DNA from: Cognaticolwellia beringensis
GTDB taxonomy: Bacteria; Pseudomonadota; Gammaproteobacteria; Enterobacterales; Alteromonadaceae
Assembly (NCBI RefSeq): GCF_002076895.1
Contig: NZ_CP020465.1
Location: forward strand, 1,922,001 to 1,986,000
Direction: 5' to 3'
Length of the DNA stretch: 64,000 nucleotides
A program made the position numbers and the translations under genes. Shown one piece after another: positions 22,004-30,918 of the stretch. The number at the start of each line of letters is the position of its first letter. Position 1 is the first letter of the stretch. The notes beneath the pieces are model-generated. The model was not told where the DNA came from and did not search any database. It saw only the letters and a list, made by a program, of their open reading frames with translations.

Positions 22004-23836
22004 ATGTGTGGAATTGTTGGTGCTGTCGCACAACGTGATGTAGCAGACATTTTAGTAGAAGGCTTAAAACGCTTAGAATACCGTGGTTATGACTCTGCCG
22101 GTGTTGCTATTATTGATAATAATAACCAACTTAAGCGCGCGCGTCGTTTAGGTAAGGTGCAAGAACTTGCTGACGCTTTACATGCCAACCCTATAGCGGG
22201 TGGCACTGGTATTGCTCATACACGTTGGGCAACTCATGGTGCACCAAGTGAAGCGAATGCGCATCCGCATGTTTCCTCAGAAACTATTGCAGTAGTACAC
22301 AATGGTATTATTGAAAATCATGATGTTTTACGCACTCGTTTACAGGGTTTAGGTTATACATTTACCTCTGAAACTGACACTGAAGTTATCGCTCACTTAG
22401 TTCACCATGAATTAAAGTCTACCGATAGCCTGTTAAGTGCCGTTCAAATTACGGTTAAACAATTAGAAGGTGCTTACGGCACCGTTGTTGTTGATACACG
22501 CGATAAAGATCGTGTTGTAGTTGCACGTTCTGGTAGCCCATTAGTGATAGGTTACGGCGTTGGTGAAAACTTTATTGCCTCAGATATGTTGGCACTATTA
22601 CCGGTTACCCGTAAATTTTCATTTTTAGAAGAAGGCGATGTTGCTGAAGTTACCCGTTTTGAAGTCAATATTTTTGATACTGACGGCAAGCCAGCGGTGC
22701 GTGAAGCAAAAGAGTCTGAAGTTAGCCATGATGTTGGTGATAAAGGTGAATACCGTCACTACATGCTAAAAGAAACGTATGAACAGCCTACGGCAATTCG
22801 TAACACCTTAGAAGGGCGTTTATTGGGTAATGTGTTAGATATCCAAACCTTTGGTGAAGGCGCTGATGCTATCTTCCAAGAAATTGAACATGTACAAATT
22901 ATTGCTTGTGGTACGAGTTACCATTCAGGTATGGTGGCGCGCTACTGGTTAGAAGCTTTAGCCGGCGTTTCATGTAACATTGAAATTGCCAGCGAGTTTA
23001 GATACCGCCAATCTCATGTTCCGAAAAATGCCCTGTTAGTAACAATTTCACAATCAGGTGAAACCGCTGATACCCTAGCAGCACTGCGTTTAGCTAAACA
23101 AATAGGTTATCGCGCAAGTTTAACTATTTGTAATGTTGCGGGTTCTTCATTAGTACGCGAATCTGACTTAGCTTTTATGACTAAAGCGGGCGCTGAAATA
23201 GGTGTGGCTTCAACGAAAGCCTTTACCACACAACTTGTTGGCTTATTAATGATGACCTTAGCTATTGGTCAACATCACGGAATGTCACAAGAAAAGCAAA
23301 ACGAAATTGCACATTCGTTAATGACTTTGCCGAATAAATTGGAAGAAGTATTAGCACTAGCAGGCTCCATTGAAGACCTAGCCGAAGATTTTGCTGATAA
23401 GCAACATGCCTTATTTTTAGGTCGTGGCGACCAATACCCGATCGCTATGGAAGGTGCATTGAAGCTGAAAGAAATTTCATATATTCATGCAGAAGCTTAT
23501 GCTGCAGGCGAACTTAAACACGGACCATTAGCGTTAATTGACGCAGAAATGCCAGTTATTGTTGTAGCACCGAAAAACGATTTAATTGAAAAGCTAAAAT
23601 CTAATGTTGAAGAAGTTCGAGCGCGTGGCGGTTTAATGTATGTATTTGCCGATGCTAGTGCTAACTTTAGCAGCGACGACACCATGAAAGTGATTAACGT
23701 ACCGGTGTGCGATGACTTAATTGCACCTATCGTATACACCTTACCGCTTCAGTTATTGTCTTACTATGTCGCGATTATTAAAGGTACAGATGTTGACCAA
23801 CCTCGCAATTTGGCAAAATCTGTAACAGTCGAATAG
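22004..23836 (+). CDS. glmS: Glutamine-fructose-6-phosphate aminotransferase
   Basis: GlmS makes glucosamine-6-phosphate from fructose-6-phosphate and glutamine, the first step of the hexosamine pathway. The 610-residue protein starts [19 protein letters not shown], so the catalytic cysteine is exposed at the N-terminus after Met removal. The glutaminase domain has [18 protein letters not shown] and HNGIIENHD. The two SIS isomerase domains show [17 protein letters not shown] and [19 protein letters not shown], and the protein closes with the conserved [13 protein letters not shown]. It is followed by a strong terminator. Confidence 0.98.
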   Translation: MCGIVGAVAQRDVADILVEGLKRLEYRGYDSAGVAIIDNNNQLKRARRLGKVQELADALHANPIAGGTGIAHTRWATHGAPSEANAHPHVSSETIAVVHNGIIENHDVLRTRLQGLGYTFTSETDTEVIAHLVHHELKSTDSLLSAVQITVKQLEGAYGTVVVDTRDKDRVVVARSGSPLVIGYGVGENFIASDMLALLPVTRKFSFLEEGDVAEVTRFEVNIFDTDGKPAVREAKESEVSHDVGDKGEYRHYMLKETYEQPTAIRNTLEGRLLGNVLDIQTFGEGADAIFQEIEHVQIIACGTSYHSGMVARYWLEALAGVSCNIEIASEFRYRQSHVPKNALLVTISQSGETADTLAALRLAKQIGYRASLTICNVAGSSLVRESDLAFMTKAGAEIGVASTKAFTTQLVGLLMMTLAIGQHHGMSQEKQNEIAHSLMTLPNKLEEVLALAGSIEDLAEDFADKQHALFLGRGDQYPIAMEGALKLKEISYIHAEAYAAGELKHGPLALIDAEMPVIVVAPKNDLIEKLKSNVEEVRARGGLMYVFADASANFSSDDTMKVINVPVCDDLIAPIVYTLPLQLLSYYVAIIKGTDVDQPRNLAKSVTVE

Positions 23837-23911
23837 TTCGCTGGTCTTATTGTGGTTTTTAAATAAAGTTGGAACTTCTTAAATAAAGTTAGAAATTCCT
23901 AAATGATAATT

Positions 23912-23949
23912 AAAGCGACTTACTCTTTTTGAGTGGTCGCTTTTTTTTT
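23912..23949 (+). terminator. Rho-independent terminator after glmS
   Basis: The stem AAAGCGAC / GTCGCTTT has an inner ACTC/GAGT extension and is followed by a T-tract of ten bases. The outer arms are the same as in the atp terminator and in the next hairpin downstream. Confidence 0.92.
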
Positions 23950-24004
23950 CTTTCTTTGGACCTCATAAACTTAGACTCTATTGAAAAAATTAGGGATGTG
24001 TATA

Positions 24005-24121
24005 TACAAAGTTGATTAATTAACTGCTCATTTTTAATGGTTAAAATTAATAATGACGGCGTTAAAAAATTCTCCATTTACCCCCATGAAAAAGTAGATC
24101 ACTTAATTAATCAAATTGGTA
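24005..24121. repeat. MITE-like element, copy 2 (medium form)
   Basis: The ends TACAAAGTTGATTAATTAA (24005-24023) and TTAATTAATCAAATTGGTA (24103-24121) are inverted repeats with two mismatches. The interior shares CATTTTTAATGGTTAAAATT, AATGACGGCGTTA and GAAAAAGTAGATCACTTAAT with the other copies. It lies exactly between the glmS terminator and the next hairpin, so it was inserted or retained in 3' flanking DNA. Confidence 0.75.
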
Positions 24122-24130
24122 TAATAAATG

Positions 24131-24165
24131 AAAAAGCGACATACTGATAAAGTAGTCGCTTTTTT
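24131..24165. terminator. Bidirectional terminator between glmS and the giant surface gene
   Basis: AAAAAGCGAC / GTCGCTTTTT arms flank an ACT...AGT inner stem. The A-run and T-run on either side let it stop transcripts from both strands, which fits the converging genes. Confidence 0.88.
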
Positions 24166-24192
24166 AATTTTAAGAGCTGGGGGGCAAGTCTA

Positions 24193-27100
24193 CTATTCGC
24201 TGAACCTATAGCTTAAGCTTAATCCGGTTAACCTAGCGTCTTTATCATAACGGCTATGTTCTATGCGTAAAAACCACTGTTGGGCTATATTCCACTCTAG
24301 CCCTAAACCGAAACGCATTTGGGTTGATTCCACTTGTTCATGATGCTTTGGTAAGTTTGCCTTAGTTTTAAGAAAGCCTAAACCTGCTTTAAGGTAAATA
24401 TTCCAGGATTGATCACGCGGTTTCAACCAGTAACCTATATCGGTTGAAAAACCTTTGTAATCTACCCGTAAGTCTTCAGTTAAACTTGGATTACGACTAA
24501 ACAAAGTGGCTTCACCCAGTTCAGCATATGCCAGTTCAGCAAACCAGTGTTGGCTCCAGCTATAACCTAGATTTACTGAATAGGCAGTGTCATTATTGTC
24601 GTTTACTTCCCATATTGTATTGTTGTTGTCAGGATAAACATAGCTTTTAGCAACCGTTAGCCCAACGTACCAACACGACAACGGCGCCTCTGTTTTATCT
24701 AACCGACGACAATCTTGTGAGTTATCACTATGGAAGTAATTTTCACTTAGCGCAGTTTCTGCGTTTGTATCGGCTTGCGCTAGCATTGATACCGACCCCG
24801 TTAGCGCGACAACAATTACTGTCAAAGGTTTTAAAAAACGTTGTTTACCTAGTGTTTTTTGGCGGCGAATAATACACAGGCCAATTAACATTATTATCAT
24901 CCACAGCGTCATAGAGCCACTTCCTTTATAAGTAGATTCAACTTTACCAAATGCTTGCAATCGGTCGTTAATGCCATCTTTATTAAAGTCTCCATTTTCA
25001 GCACTATCATTAATGCCATCATTGTCAGAATCAAGATCTTTAGCATCTATTATGCCATCGCCGTCAGTATCTACATTGCCTTCCTCTGCATCTGATATAC
25101 CGTCATTGTCAGAATCTAAATCAAGGTAGTCAGGAATACCATCCCCGTCAGTATCTCCATTTCCTTCAATGTTATCATCAATACCATCGCCATCTGAGTC
25201 GTTATCAATGCTGTCTGGAATGCCATCCCCATCGCTATCACCGCTGCCTTCTTGCGAATCTTCAATACCGTCGCCGTCACTATCAAGGTCACGATAATTT
25301 AGGATACCATCACCATCAGGGTCAAAAATGTAAAGAAGATCATCATCAATACCATCTTTATCAGTATCTATACCTAAGGTATAAGTAACGTCAATGGCAT
25401 CGTCAATACCATCACCATCTGCATCAATATTGAGCAGTGGCACAGCAACTTGCTCTTGGGTATCACTGATCCCGTCGTTATCACTGTCAAGGTCATGATA
25501 ATCAAGAATACCGTCATTATCTGTATCGGCTACCAGGAACTTATCATCTACTCCGTCTTCATCAAGATCCAAGCCGCCGGTTGCATCAACGTCATATGCA
25601 TCATCAATTCCGTCAAAGTCGCTATCTAAGCCAGTTACTGGTGGGCGATCTGTTTCGATGCGATCTGGTATGCCATCATTATCACTATCAGCATCTCTGC
25701 TGTTAATAACACGATCACCATCGGTATCTTGTCCGGTAAGACTTAGCTTGCCATTACTATCGCTTTCGAAATGATTCGATTTTCCATTACTATTCGTCAC
25801 TCTAGTATTCACTGAAACATTTCCGTCGATATGAATCAACTCTTCCGCGATATCTGATATGCCGTCATTATCATCATCTTTATCGATAGCATTAACCGCA
25901 CCATCTTTATCGACATCATTGTTACCGCCAGCCCCGCGCAGATTTAAGTCACTATCTACACTATCATCTATGCCGTCTGCGTCGAGATCTTCGGTAATAT
26001 CGATCATTCCATCACCGTTCGCGTCAAATGCTTGCTCAGGTGTATTGGCAATATCAAATACGCCATCACCATCACTATCTAAATCACGGAAGTCATAAAT
26101 ACCGTCATTATCCGTATCGGCGGGGTCAATCACTAACGGTGCAGTCGAGTCAGCAATACCATCTTTATTACTGTCGGCAGTTGGCGACTCTAAACTGTCT
26201 AACCTGCCATCGTTATCCGAGTCCAGGTCAAACATATCAATGATGCCATCTCCGTCGGTATCAAGCGTTACAGCATCAATAATACCGTCACTGTTAGCAT
26301 CAGTGCCTGACTGATAATCAAGGTCAAACGCATCATCAATACCATCACCGTCGTTGTCTACACCCAGGCTATTAGCTTCAATAAAGTCTGCAATGCCATC
26401 GTTATCGCTATCAGGGTCTCTAAAGTCAGGAATAGTGTCGCCATCAGTATCTTTAAATACTAGGGCGCCAAATGCCAAGGCTTCAACAACATCAGGTATG
26501 CCATCGTTATCAGAATCAATATCAAGATAATCTGCCGAGTTGTCTAAGTCGCTGTTAATACCTATATAATCATCGTCAATACCATCATTGTTGGCATCAA
26601 TTCCGCCAGTACTATTAACATCGACTGCATCATCAATACCATCATTGTCTGAGTCTAACCCTATTAAGCCAAACTCTTCGCTATCCAATATGCCATCGTT
26701 ATCAGAGTCAGTATCTAAAAAGTTAGGAATACCATCACCATCTATGTCTGCTGTTCCTTCAATGATATCTGGAATGCCGTCATTATCTTCATCAATTGAG
26801 GTATCAAGGTAATCAGGTGTGCCGTCTAAGTCACTATCAACAATACCTTCATCAATATCTCGAATGCCGTCATTGTCAGAATCAGTATCTAGATAATCTG
26901 GGATACCGTCATTGTCAGAATCAACACTGCCTTCAATAACATCTGGAATGCCATCATTATCAGCATCGTTATCTAAATGATTAGGTATGCCATCGCCATC
27001 ACTATCAGGCAGGTTGGCTAAGGCATTATCGTCAACACCGTCATTATTAGCGTCTACACCGCCGGTAATATCAACATCAAAGCTATCGTCAATGCCATCG

Positions 27101-30100
27101 CCGTCAGTATCTACACCTGAAGCGCTCAGTTCAACACCATCAGTAATACCGTCGTTGTCTGAATCTGAATCGAGATAATCAACAATGCCATCAACATCAG
27201 TATCCACGTTGCCTTCTAGTGCATCAGGAATACCATCACCATCGCTGTCGCGGTCACGATAATCAGGCTCGCCATTACCATCGCTATTTAATAGTGCAAT
27301 AGCATCATCAATACCGTCACCATTGGCATCTGTGCCGCCGGTTGAATCAACATCTAACGAATCAACAATGCCATCGCCGTCGGTATCGGTCATCAATAAA
27401 CCTGCTTCAATACCATCAGCAATACCATCATTATCTGAGTCAGTATCAAGGTAGTCCGCAATACCATCACCATCAAAGTCACGCGCATCCGGTGCTAACG
27501 CATCGTCTACACCATCGTTATTAGCATCTGTACCGCTAGTAACATCCACATCAAAGGCATCATCAATACCATCACCATCGGTATCAATTCCTGAGCTACC
27601 CATTTCGATAAAGTCTGGAATGCCATCGTTGTCGCTATCTACATCGATATAGTTAGGCGTACCATCACCATCTTGGTCAGCCAGGATTGCTAGTGCATCG
27701 TCATCGATGCCATTCGCATCTACATCTAAACCACCGGTAATATCTACATCAAATACATCAATAATGCCGTCGTTATCAGTATCCGTACTTAATTGTGTCG
27801 GAGTAAGGCCGGATTCAACTGAGTCACTAATACCGTCATTATCGCTGTCTAAATCAAGGGCATTACGGTTAGCATCGTTATCGACATTACTGTTAATGCT
27901 GTTATCGCCTTCAACAACATCGGGTATACCGTCATTGTCTGAATCTGCATCTAAGTGATCGTCAATACCATCACCATCACTATCAGGCAGGTTGGCCAGT
28001 GCATTATCGTCAACACCGTCATTATTAGCGTCTACACCGCCGGTAATATCAACATCAAAGTTATCGTCAATGCCATCGCCGTCAGTATCTACACCTGAAG
28101 CGCCCAGTTCAACGCCATCGGTAATACCGTCGTTGTCTGAATCCGTATCGAGATAATCAGCAATACCATCAACATCAGTATCAACGTTGCCTTCTAGTGC
28201 ATCAGGCACATTGTCACCATCGCTGTCGCGGTCACGATAATCAGGCTCGCCATTACCATCGCTATTTAATAGTGCAATAGCATCATCAATGCCGTCACCG
28301 TTCGCATCAGTGCCGCCGGTTGAATCAACATCTAACGAATCAACAATGCCATCACCATCGCTATCAAGCGTCGATACGCCTGCTTCAATACCATCAGCAA
28401 TACCATCATTATCTGAGTCAGTATCAAGATAATCAGGTACACCATCGCCATCAAAGTCACGCGCGTTAGGCGCTAACGCATCGTCTACACCATCGTTGTT
28501 GGCGTCAGTTCCACCCGTCATATCAATATCAAAGGCATCATCAATACCATCGCCGTCGGTATCAATTCCTGAGCTACCCATTTCGATAAAGTCTGGAATG
28601 CCATCGTTGTCGCTATCTACATCGATATAGTTAGGCGTTCCATCGCCATCTTGGTCGGCCAGAACATTAAAGGCATTATCGTCAATCATATCGTTGTTCG
28701 CGTCAGTACCGCCGGTAATATCGATATCGAAAATATCTATAATGCCGTCGTTGTCGGTATCCGTGCTTAACTGTGTTGGTGTTAGTCCTGATTCAACTGA
28801 ATCACTTAGCCCATCGTTATCGCTGTCTAAATCAAGGGCATTACGGTTAGCATCGTTATCGACATTATTGTTAATACTGCTATCACCTTCAACAACATCT
28901 GGAATACCGTCGTTGTCTGAATCTGCATCTAAGTGATCGTCAATACCATCACCATCGCTATCAGGCAGGTTGGCCAGTGCATTATCGTCAACACCGTCAT
29001 TATTAGCGTCTACACCGCCGGTAATATCAACATCAAAACTATCGTCAATGCCATCGCCGTCAGTATCTACACCTGAAGCGCCCAGTTCAACGCCATCGGT
29101 AATACCGTCGTTGTCTGAATCCGTATCGAGATAATCAGCAATACCATCAACATCAGTATCAACGTTGCCTTCTAGTGCATCAGGCACATTGTCACCATCG
29201 CTGTCGCGGTCACGATAATCAGGCTCGCCATTACCATCGCTATTTAATAGTGCAATAGCATCATCAATACCGTCACCATTGGCATCTGTGCCGCCGGTTG
29301 AATCAACATCTAACGAATCAACAATGCCATCACCATCGCTATCAAGCGTCGATACGCCTGCTTCAATACCATCAGCAATACCATCATTATCTGAGTCAGT
29401 ATCAAGGTAGTCCGCAATACCATCGCCATCAAAGTCACGTGTATCCGGTGCTAACGCATCGTCTACACCATCGTTGTTGGCGTCAGTTCCACCCGTCATA
29501 TCAATATCAAAGGCATCATCAATACCATCACCATCGGTATCAATTCCTGAGCTACCCATTTCGATAAAGTCTGGAATGCCATCGTTGTCGCTGTCAACAT
29601 CGATATAGTTAGGCGTACCATCACCATCTTGGTCAGCTAGGCTGGCAAGGGCATTATCATCAATACCGTTTGCATCTGCGTCAGTACCGCCGGTGCTATC
29701 AACATCGAAAGCATCAATAATGCCATCGCTGTCAGTATCCGTGCTTAACTGAGTAGCAGTTAAACCTGTTTCAACTGCATCACTAAGACCATCATTATCA
29801 CTATCTAAGTCATTAAAATTTGGCGCAAGATCATTATCTGTATCAACTACGTCAACATTATCGTCAATTCCATCACCGTTAGCATCAGTACCACCCGTCT
29901 GATCAACATCAAAGGTATCATCAACACCATCACTATCTGTGTCTGTGAATACAGCTCCTGACTCTAAGAAGTCAGGAATACCATCTCCGTCACTATCTAA
30001 GTTGAGATAATCTTGAACAGTTGATCCAACCGTATTGGTAGCAATAACATTGTCATCAATACCATCTAAGTCAGCATCTGTTCCGCCCGTAACATCAACG

Positions 30101-30918
30101 TCAATACTGTCGACCAAGCCATCAGAGTCGCTATCAACTGTTGATGCATCACTTTCAATGACATCAGTAATATTGTCGTTGTCGCTGTCGGTATCTAAAT
30201 AGTTAGGTGTACCGTCACCATCAGTATCGGTTGGTGACGTTGAAGGGTTGTTATCCGCATCTAAATTCGCATCTTCAAGTTTGGTGGCAATACCATCATT
30301 ATCATCGTCACCATCTAACGCGTCGATAACACCATCGAGATCAGAATCTGTTGCAGCGTTTGGATCACCTACTTCAATATCATCGGTAATACCATCACCA
30401 TCTGAATCGGCATTTTCGGGGTCAGTACCAAGTGATACTTCAACGTTATTAGTTAGGCCATCACCATCTGTGTCATAACTAATTGCCACACTGTCACCAA
30501 CTGATGCATTGGTGAATGTATCTGCGGCCGCTGCGTCTGCAACAGTTACTGTAATGTTACCTGTGCCATCAGGAGTAATATCAGCGGTATAAACACTACC
30601 ACTGCCTGAAAAATTAGACACAGAAGCTTTTGATACCGCTATATCTCCTATAACAAAGCCGGTAACACTTTCACTAAAGTTAAAGGTAACGGATATGGGA
30701 TCTAAATTGGTAATTTCAGCTGGAGCACCATCTATTGATAAAGTAGGTTTTACGGTATCTTTGTTACCAGTTTTTTGAGTAGCATTGCCCGCATTGCTTT
30801 GAGCATCTGTCTGATTCGCATTGGCAATTAAGGTACCGGTACCGTCAGAAACTGCAGTGACATCAAAAGTTGCACTCCAACTGCCTGTACTACAAGCAAC
30901 TGCCTGTACTACAAGCAA
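24193..30918 (-). CDS. Giant Ca-binding-repeat surface protein, C-terminal frame
   Basis: This 2,241-codon frame is the downstream part of a protein that begins at 33604. It opens with the end of an Ig-like repeat, then a Big-type bacterial Ig domain. About 1,850 residues of thrombospondin type 3-like repeats follow (DSDNDGIPD, DTDGDGIDD and similar), each with calcium-coordinating aspartates. Near residue 1999 come GSGSM, a hydrophobic helix and RRQK, resembling a GlyGly-CTERM sorting signal. A second signal-peptide-like segment ending LAQADT follows, and about 190 residues of outer-membrane beta-barrel end in LSYRFSE. Translation of this frame alone is unlikely, since no good start is visible; the 19-bp duplication at 30879 separates it from its start. 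Confidence 0.85.
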   Translation of the reverse strand: MLVVQAVACSTGSWSATFDVTAVSDGTGTLIANANQTDAQSNAGNATQKTGNKDTVKPTLSIDGAPAEITNLDPISVTFNFSESVTGFVIGDIAVSKASVSNFSGSGSVYTADITPDGTGNITVTVADAAAADTFTNASVGDSVAISYDTDGDGLTNNVEVSLGTDPENADSDGDGITDDIEVGDPNAATDSDLDGVIDALDGDDDNDGIATKLEDANLDADNNPSTSPTDTDGDGTPNYLDTDSDNDNITDVIESDASTVDSDSDGLVDSIDVDVTGGTDADLDGIDDNVIATNTVGSTVQDYLNLDSDGDGIPDFLESGAVFTDTDSDGVDDTFDVDQTGGTDANGDGIDDNVDVVDTDNDLAPNFNDLDSDNDGLSDAVETGLTATQLSTDTDSDGIIDAFDVDSTGGTDADANGIDDNALASLADQDGDGTPNYIDVDSDNDGIPDFIEMGSSGIDTDGDGIDDAFDIDMTGGTDANNDGVDDALAPDTRDFDGDGIADYLDTDSDNDGIADGIEAGVSTLDSDGDGIVDSLDVDSTGGTDANGDGIDDAIALLNSDGNGEPDYRDRDSDGDNVPDALEGNVDTDVDGIADYLDTDSDNDGITDGVELGASGVDTDGDGIDDSFDVDITGGVDANNDGVDDNALANLPDSDGDGIDDHLDADSDNDGIPDVVEGDSSINNNVDNDANRNALDLDSDNDGLSDSVESGLTPTQLSTDTDNDGIIDIFDIDITGGTDANNDMIDDNAFNVLADQDGDGTPNYIDVDSDNDGIPDFIEMGSSGIDTDGDGIDDAFDIDMTGGTDANNDGVDDALAPNARDFDGDGVPDYLDTDSDNDGIADGIEAGVSTLDSDGDGIVDSLDVDSTGGTDANGDGIDDAIALLNSDGNGEPDYRDRDSDGDNVPDALEGNVDTDVDGIADYLDTDSDNDGITDGVELGASGVDTDGDGIDDNFDVDITGGVDANNDGVDDNALANLPDSDGDGIDDHLDADSDNDGIPDVVEGDNSINSNVDNDANRNALDLDSDNDGISDSVESGLTPTQLSTDTDNDGIIDVFDVDITGGLDVDANGIDDDALAILADQDGDGTPNYIDVDSDNDGIPDFIEMGSSGIDTDGDGIDDAFDVDVTSGTDANNDGVDDALAPDARDFDGDGIADYLDTDSDNDGIADGIEAGLLMTDTDGDGIVDSLDVDSTGGTDANGDGIDDAIALLNSDGNGEPDYRDRDSDGDGIPDALEGNVDTDVDGIVDYLDSDSDNDGITDGVELSASGVDTDGDGIDDSFDVDITGGVDANNDGVDDNALANLPDSDGDGIPNHLDNDADNDGIPDVIEGSVDSDNDGIPDYLDTDSDNDGIRDIDEGIVDSDLDGTPDYLDTSIDEDNDGIPDIIEGTADIDGDGIPNFLDTDSDNDGILDSEEFGLIGLDSDNDGIDDAVDVNSTGGIDANNDGIDDDYIGINSDLDNSADYLDIDSDNDGIPDVVEALAFGALVFKDTDGDTIPDFRDPDSDNDGIADFIEANSLGVDNDGDGIDDAFDLDYQSGTDANSDGIIDAVTLDTDGDGIIDMFDLDSDNDGRLDSLESPTADSNKDGIADSTAPLVIDPADTDNDGIYDFRDLDSDGDGVFDIANTPEQAFDANGDGMIDITEDLDADGIDDSVDSDLNLRGAGGNNDVDKDGAVNAIDKDDDNDGISDIAEELIHIDGNVSVNTRVTNSNGKSNHFESDSNGKLSLTGQDTDGDRVINSRDADSDNDGIPDRIETDRPPVTGLDSDFDGIDDAYDVDATGGLDLDEDGVDDKFLVADTDNDGILDYHDLDSDNDGISDTQEQVAVPLLNIDADGDGIDDAIDVTYTLGIDTDKDGIDDDLLYIFDPDGDGILNYRDLDSDGDGIEDSQEGSGDSDGDGIPDSIDNDSDGDGIDDNIEGNGDTDGDGIPDYLDLDSDNDGISDAEEGNVDTDGDGIIDAKDLDSDNDGINDSAENGDFNKDGINDRLQAFGKVESTYKGSGSMTLWMIIMLIGLCIIRRQKTLGKQRFLKPLTVIVVALTGSVSMLAQADTNAETALSENYFHSDNSQDCRRLDKTEAPLSCWYVGLTVAKSYVYPDNNNTIWEVNDNNDTAYSVNLGYSWSQHWFAELAYAELGEATLFSRNPSLTEDLRVDYKGFSTDIGYWLKPRDQSWNIYLKAGLGFLKTKANLPKHHEQVESTQMRFGLGLEWNIAQQWFLRIEHSRYDKDARLTGLSLSYRFSE
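26988..29810 (-). repeat. 978-bp super-repeats in the surface protein gene
   Basis: The marker CAGGCAGGTTGGC recurs at 27006, 27984 and 28962, exactly 978 bp apart, and the surrounding DNA is near-identical over most of each period. Each period encodes 326 residues of DxDxDG repeats, so higher-order units of about a dozen short repeats have been amplified as blocks. The array has nearly three units; the third copy fades out around 29810. The exact edges are estimates by eye. Confidence 0.85.
30879..30916. repeat. 19-bp perfect tandem duplication causing a frameshift
   Basis: AACTGCCTGTACTACAAGC occurs twice without a gap (30879-30897 and 30898-30916), followed by a partial third AACTGC. On the minus strand this duplicates the codons for ACSTG and shifts the frame, so the upstream frame ends after ACSTGSCL while the downstream frame resumes with the same VACSTGSW. 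Removing one copy restores a single open frame of 3,130 codons plus stop from 33604 to 24193. Confidence 0.93.

Noticed and set aside
25859..29567. Plus-strand open frames opposite the Ca-binding repeats
   Set aside because: They are low-complexity mirror frames rich in Ser/Pro or His/Gln, caused by the repeat codons on the minus strand, and have no ribosome binding sites.
24193..30918. Periodic DNA that could be taken for a CRISPR or satellite array
   Set aside because: The periodicity is codon-based (DxDxDG repeats) in one long open frame, with no constant repeat/unique spacer pattern.
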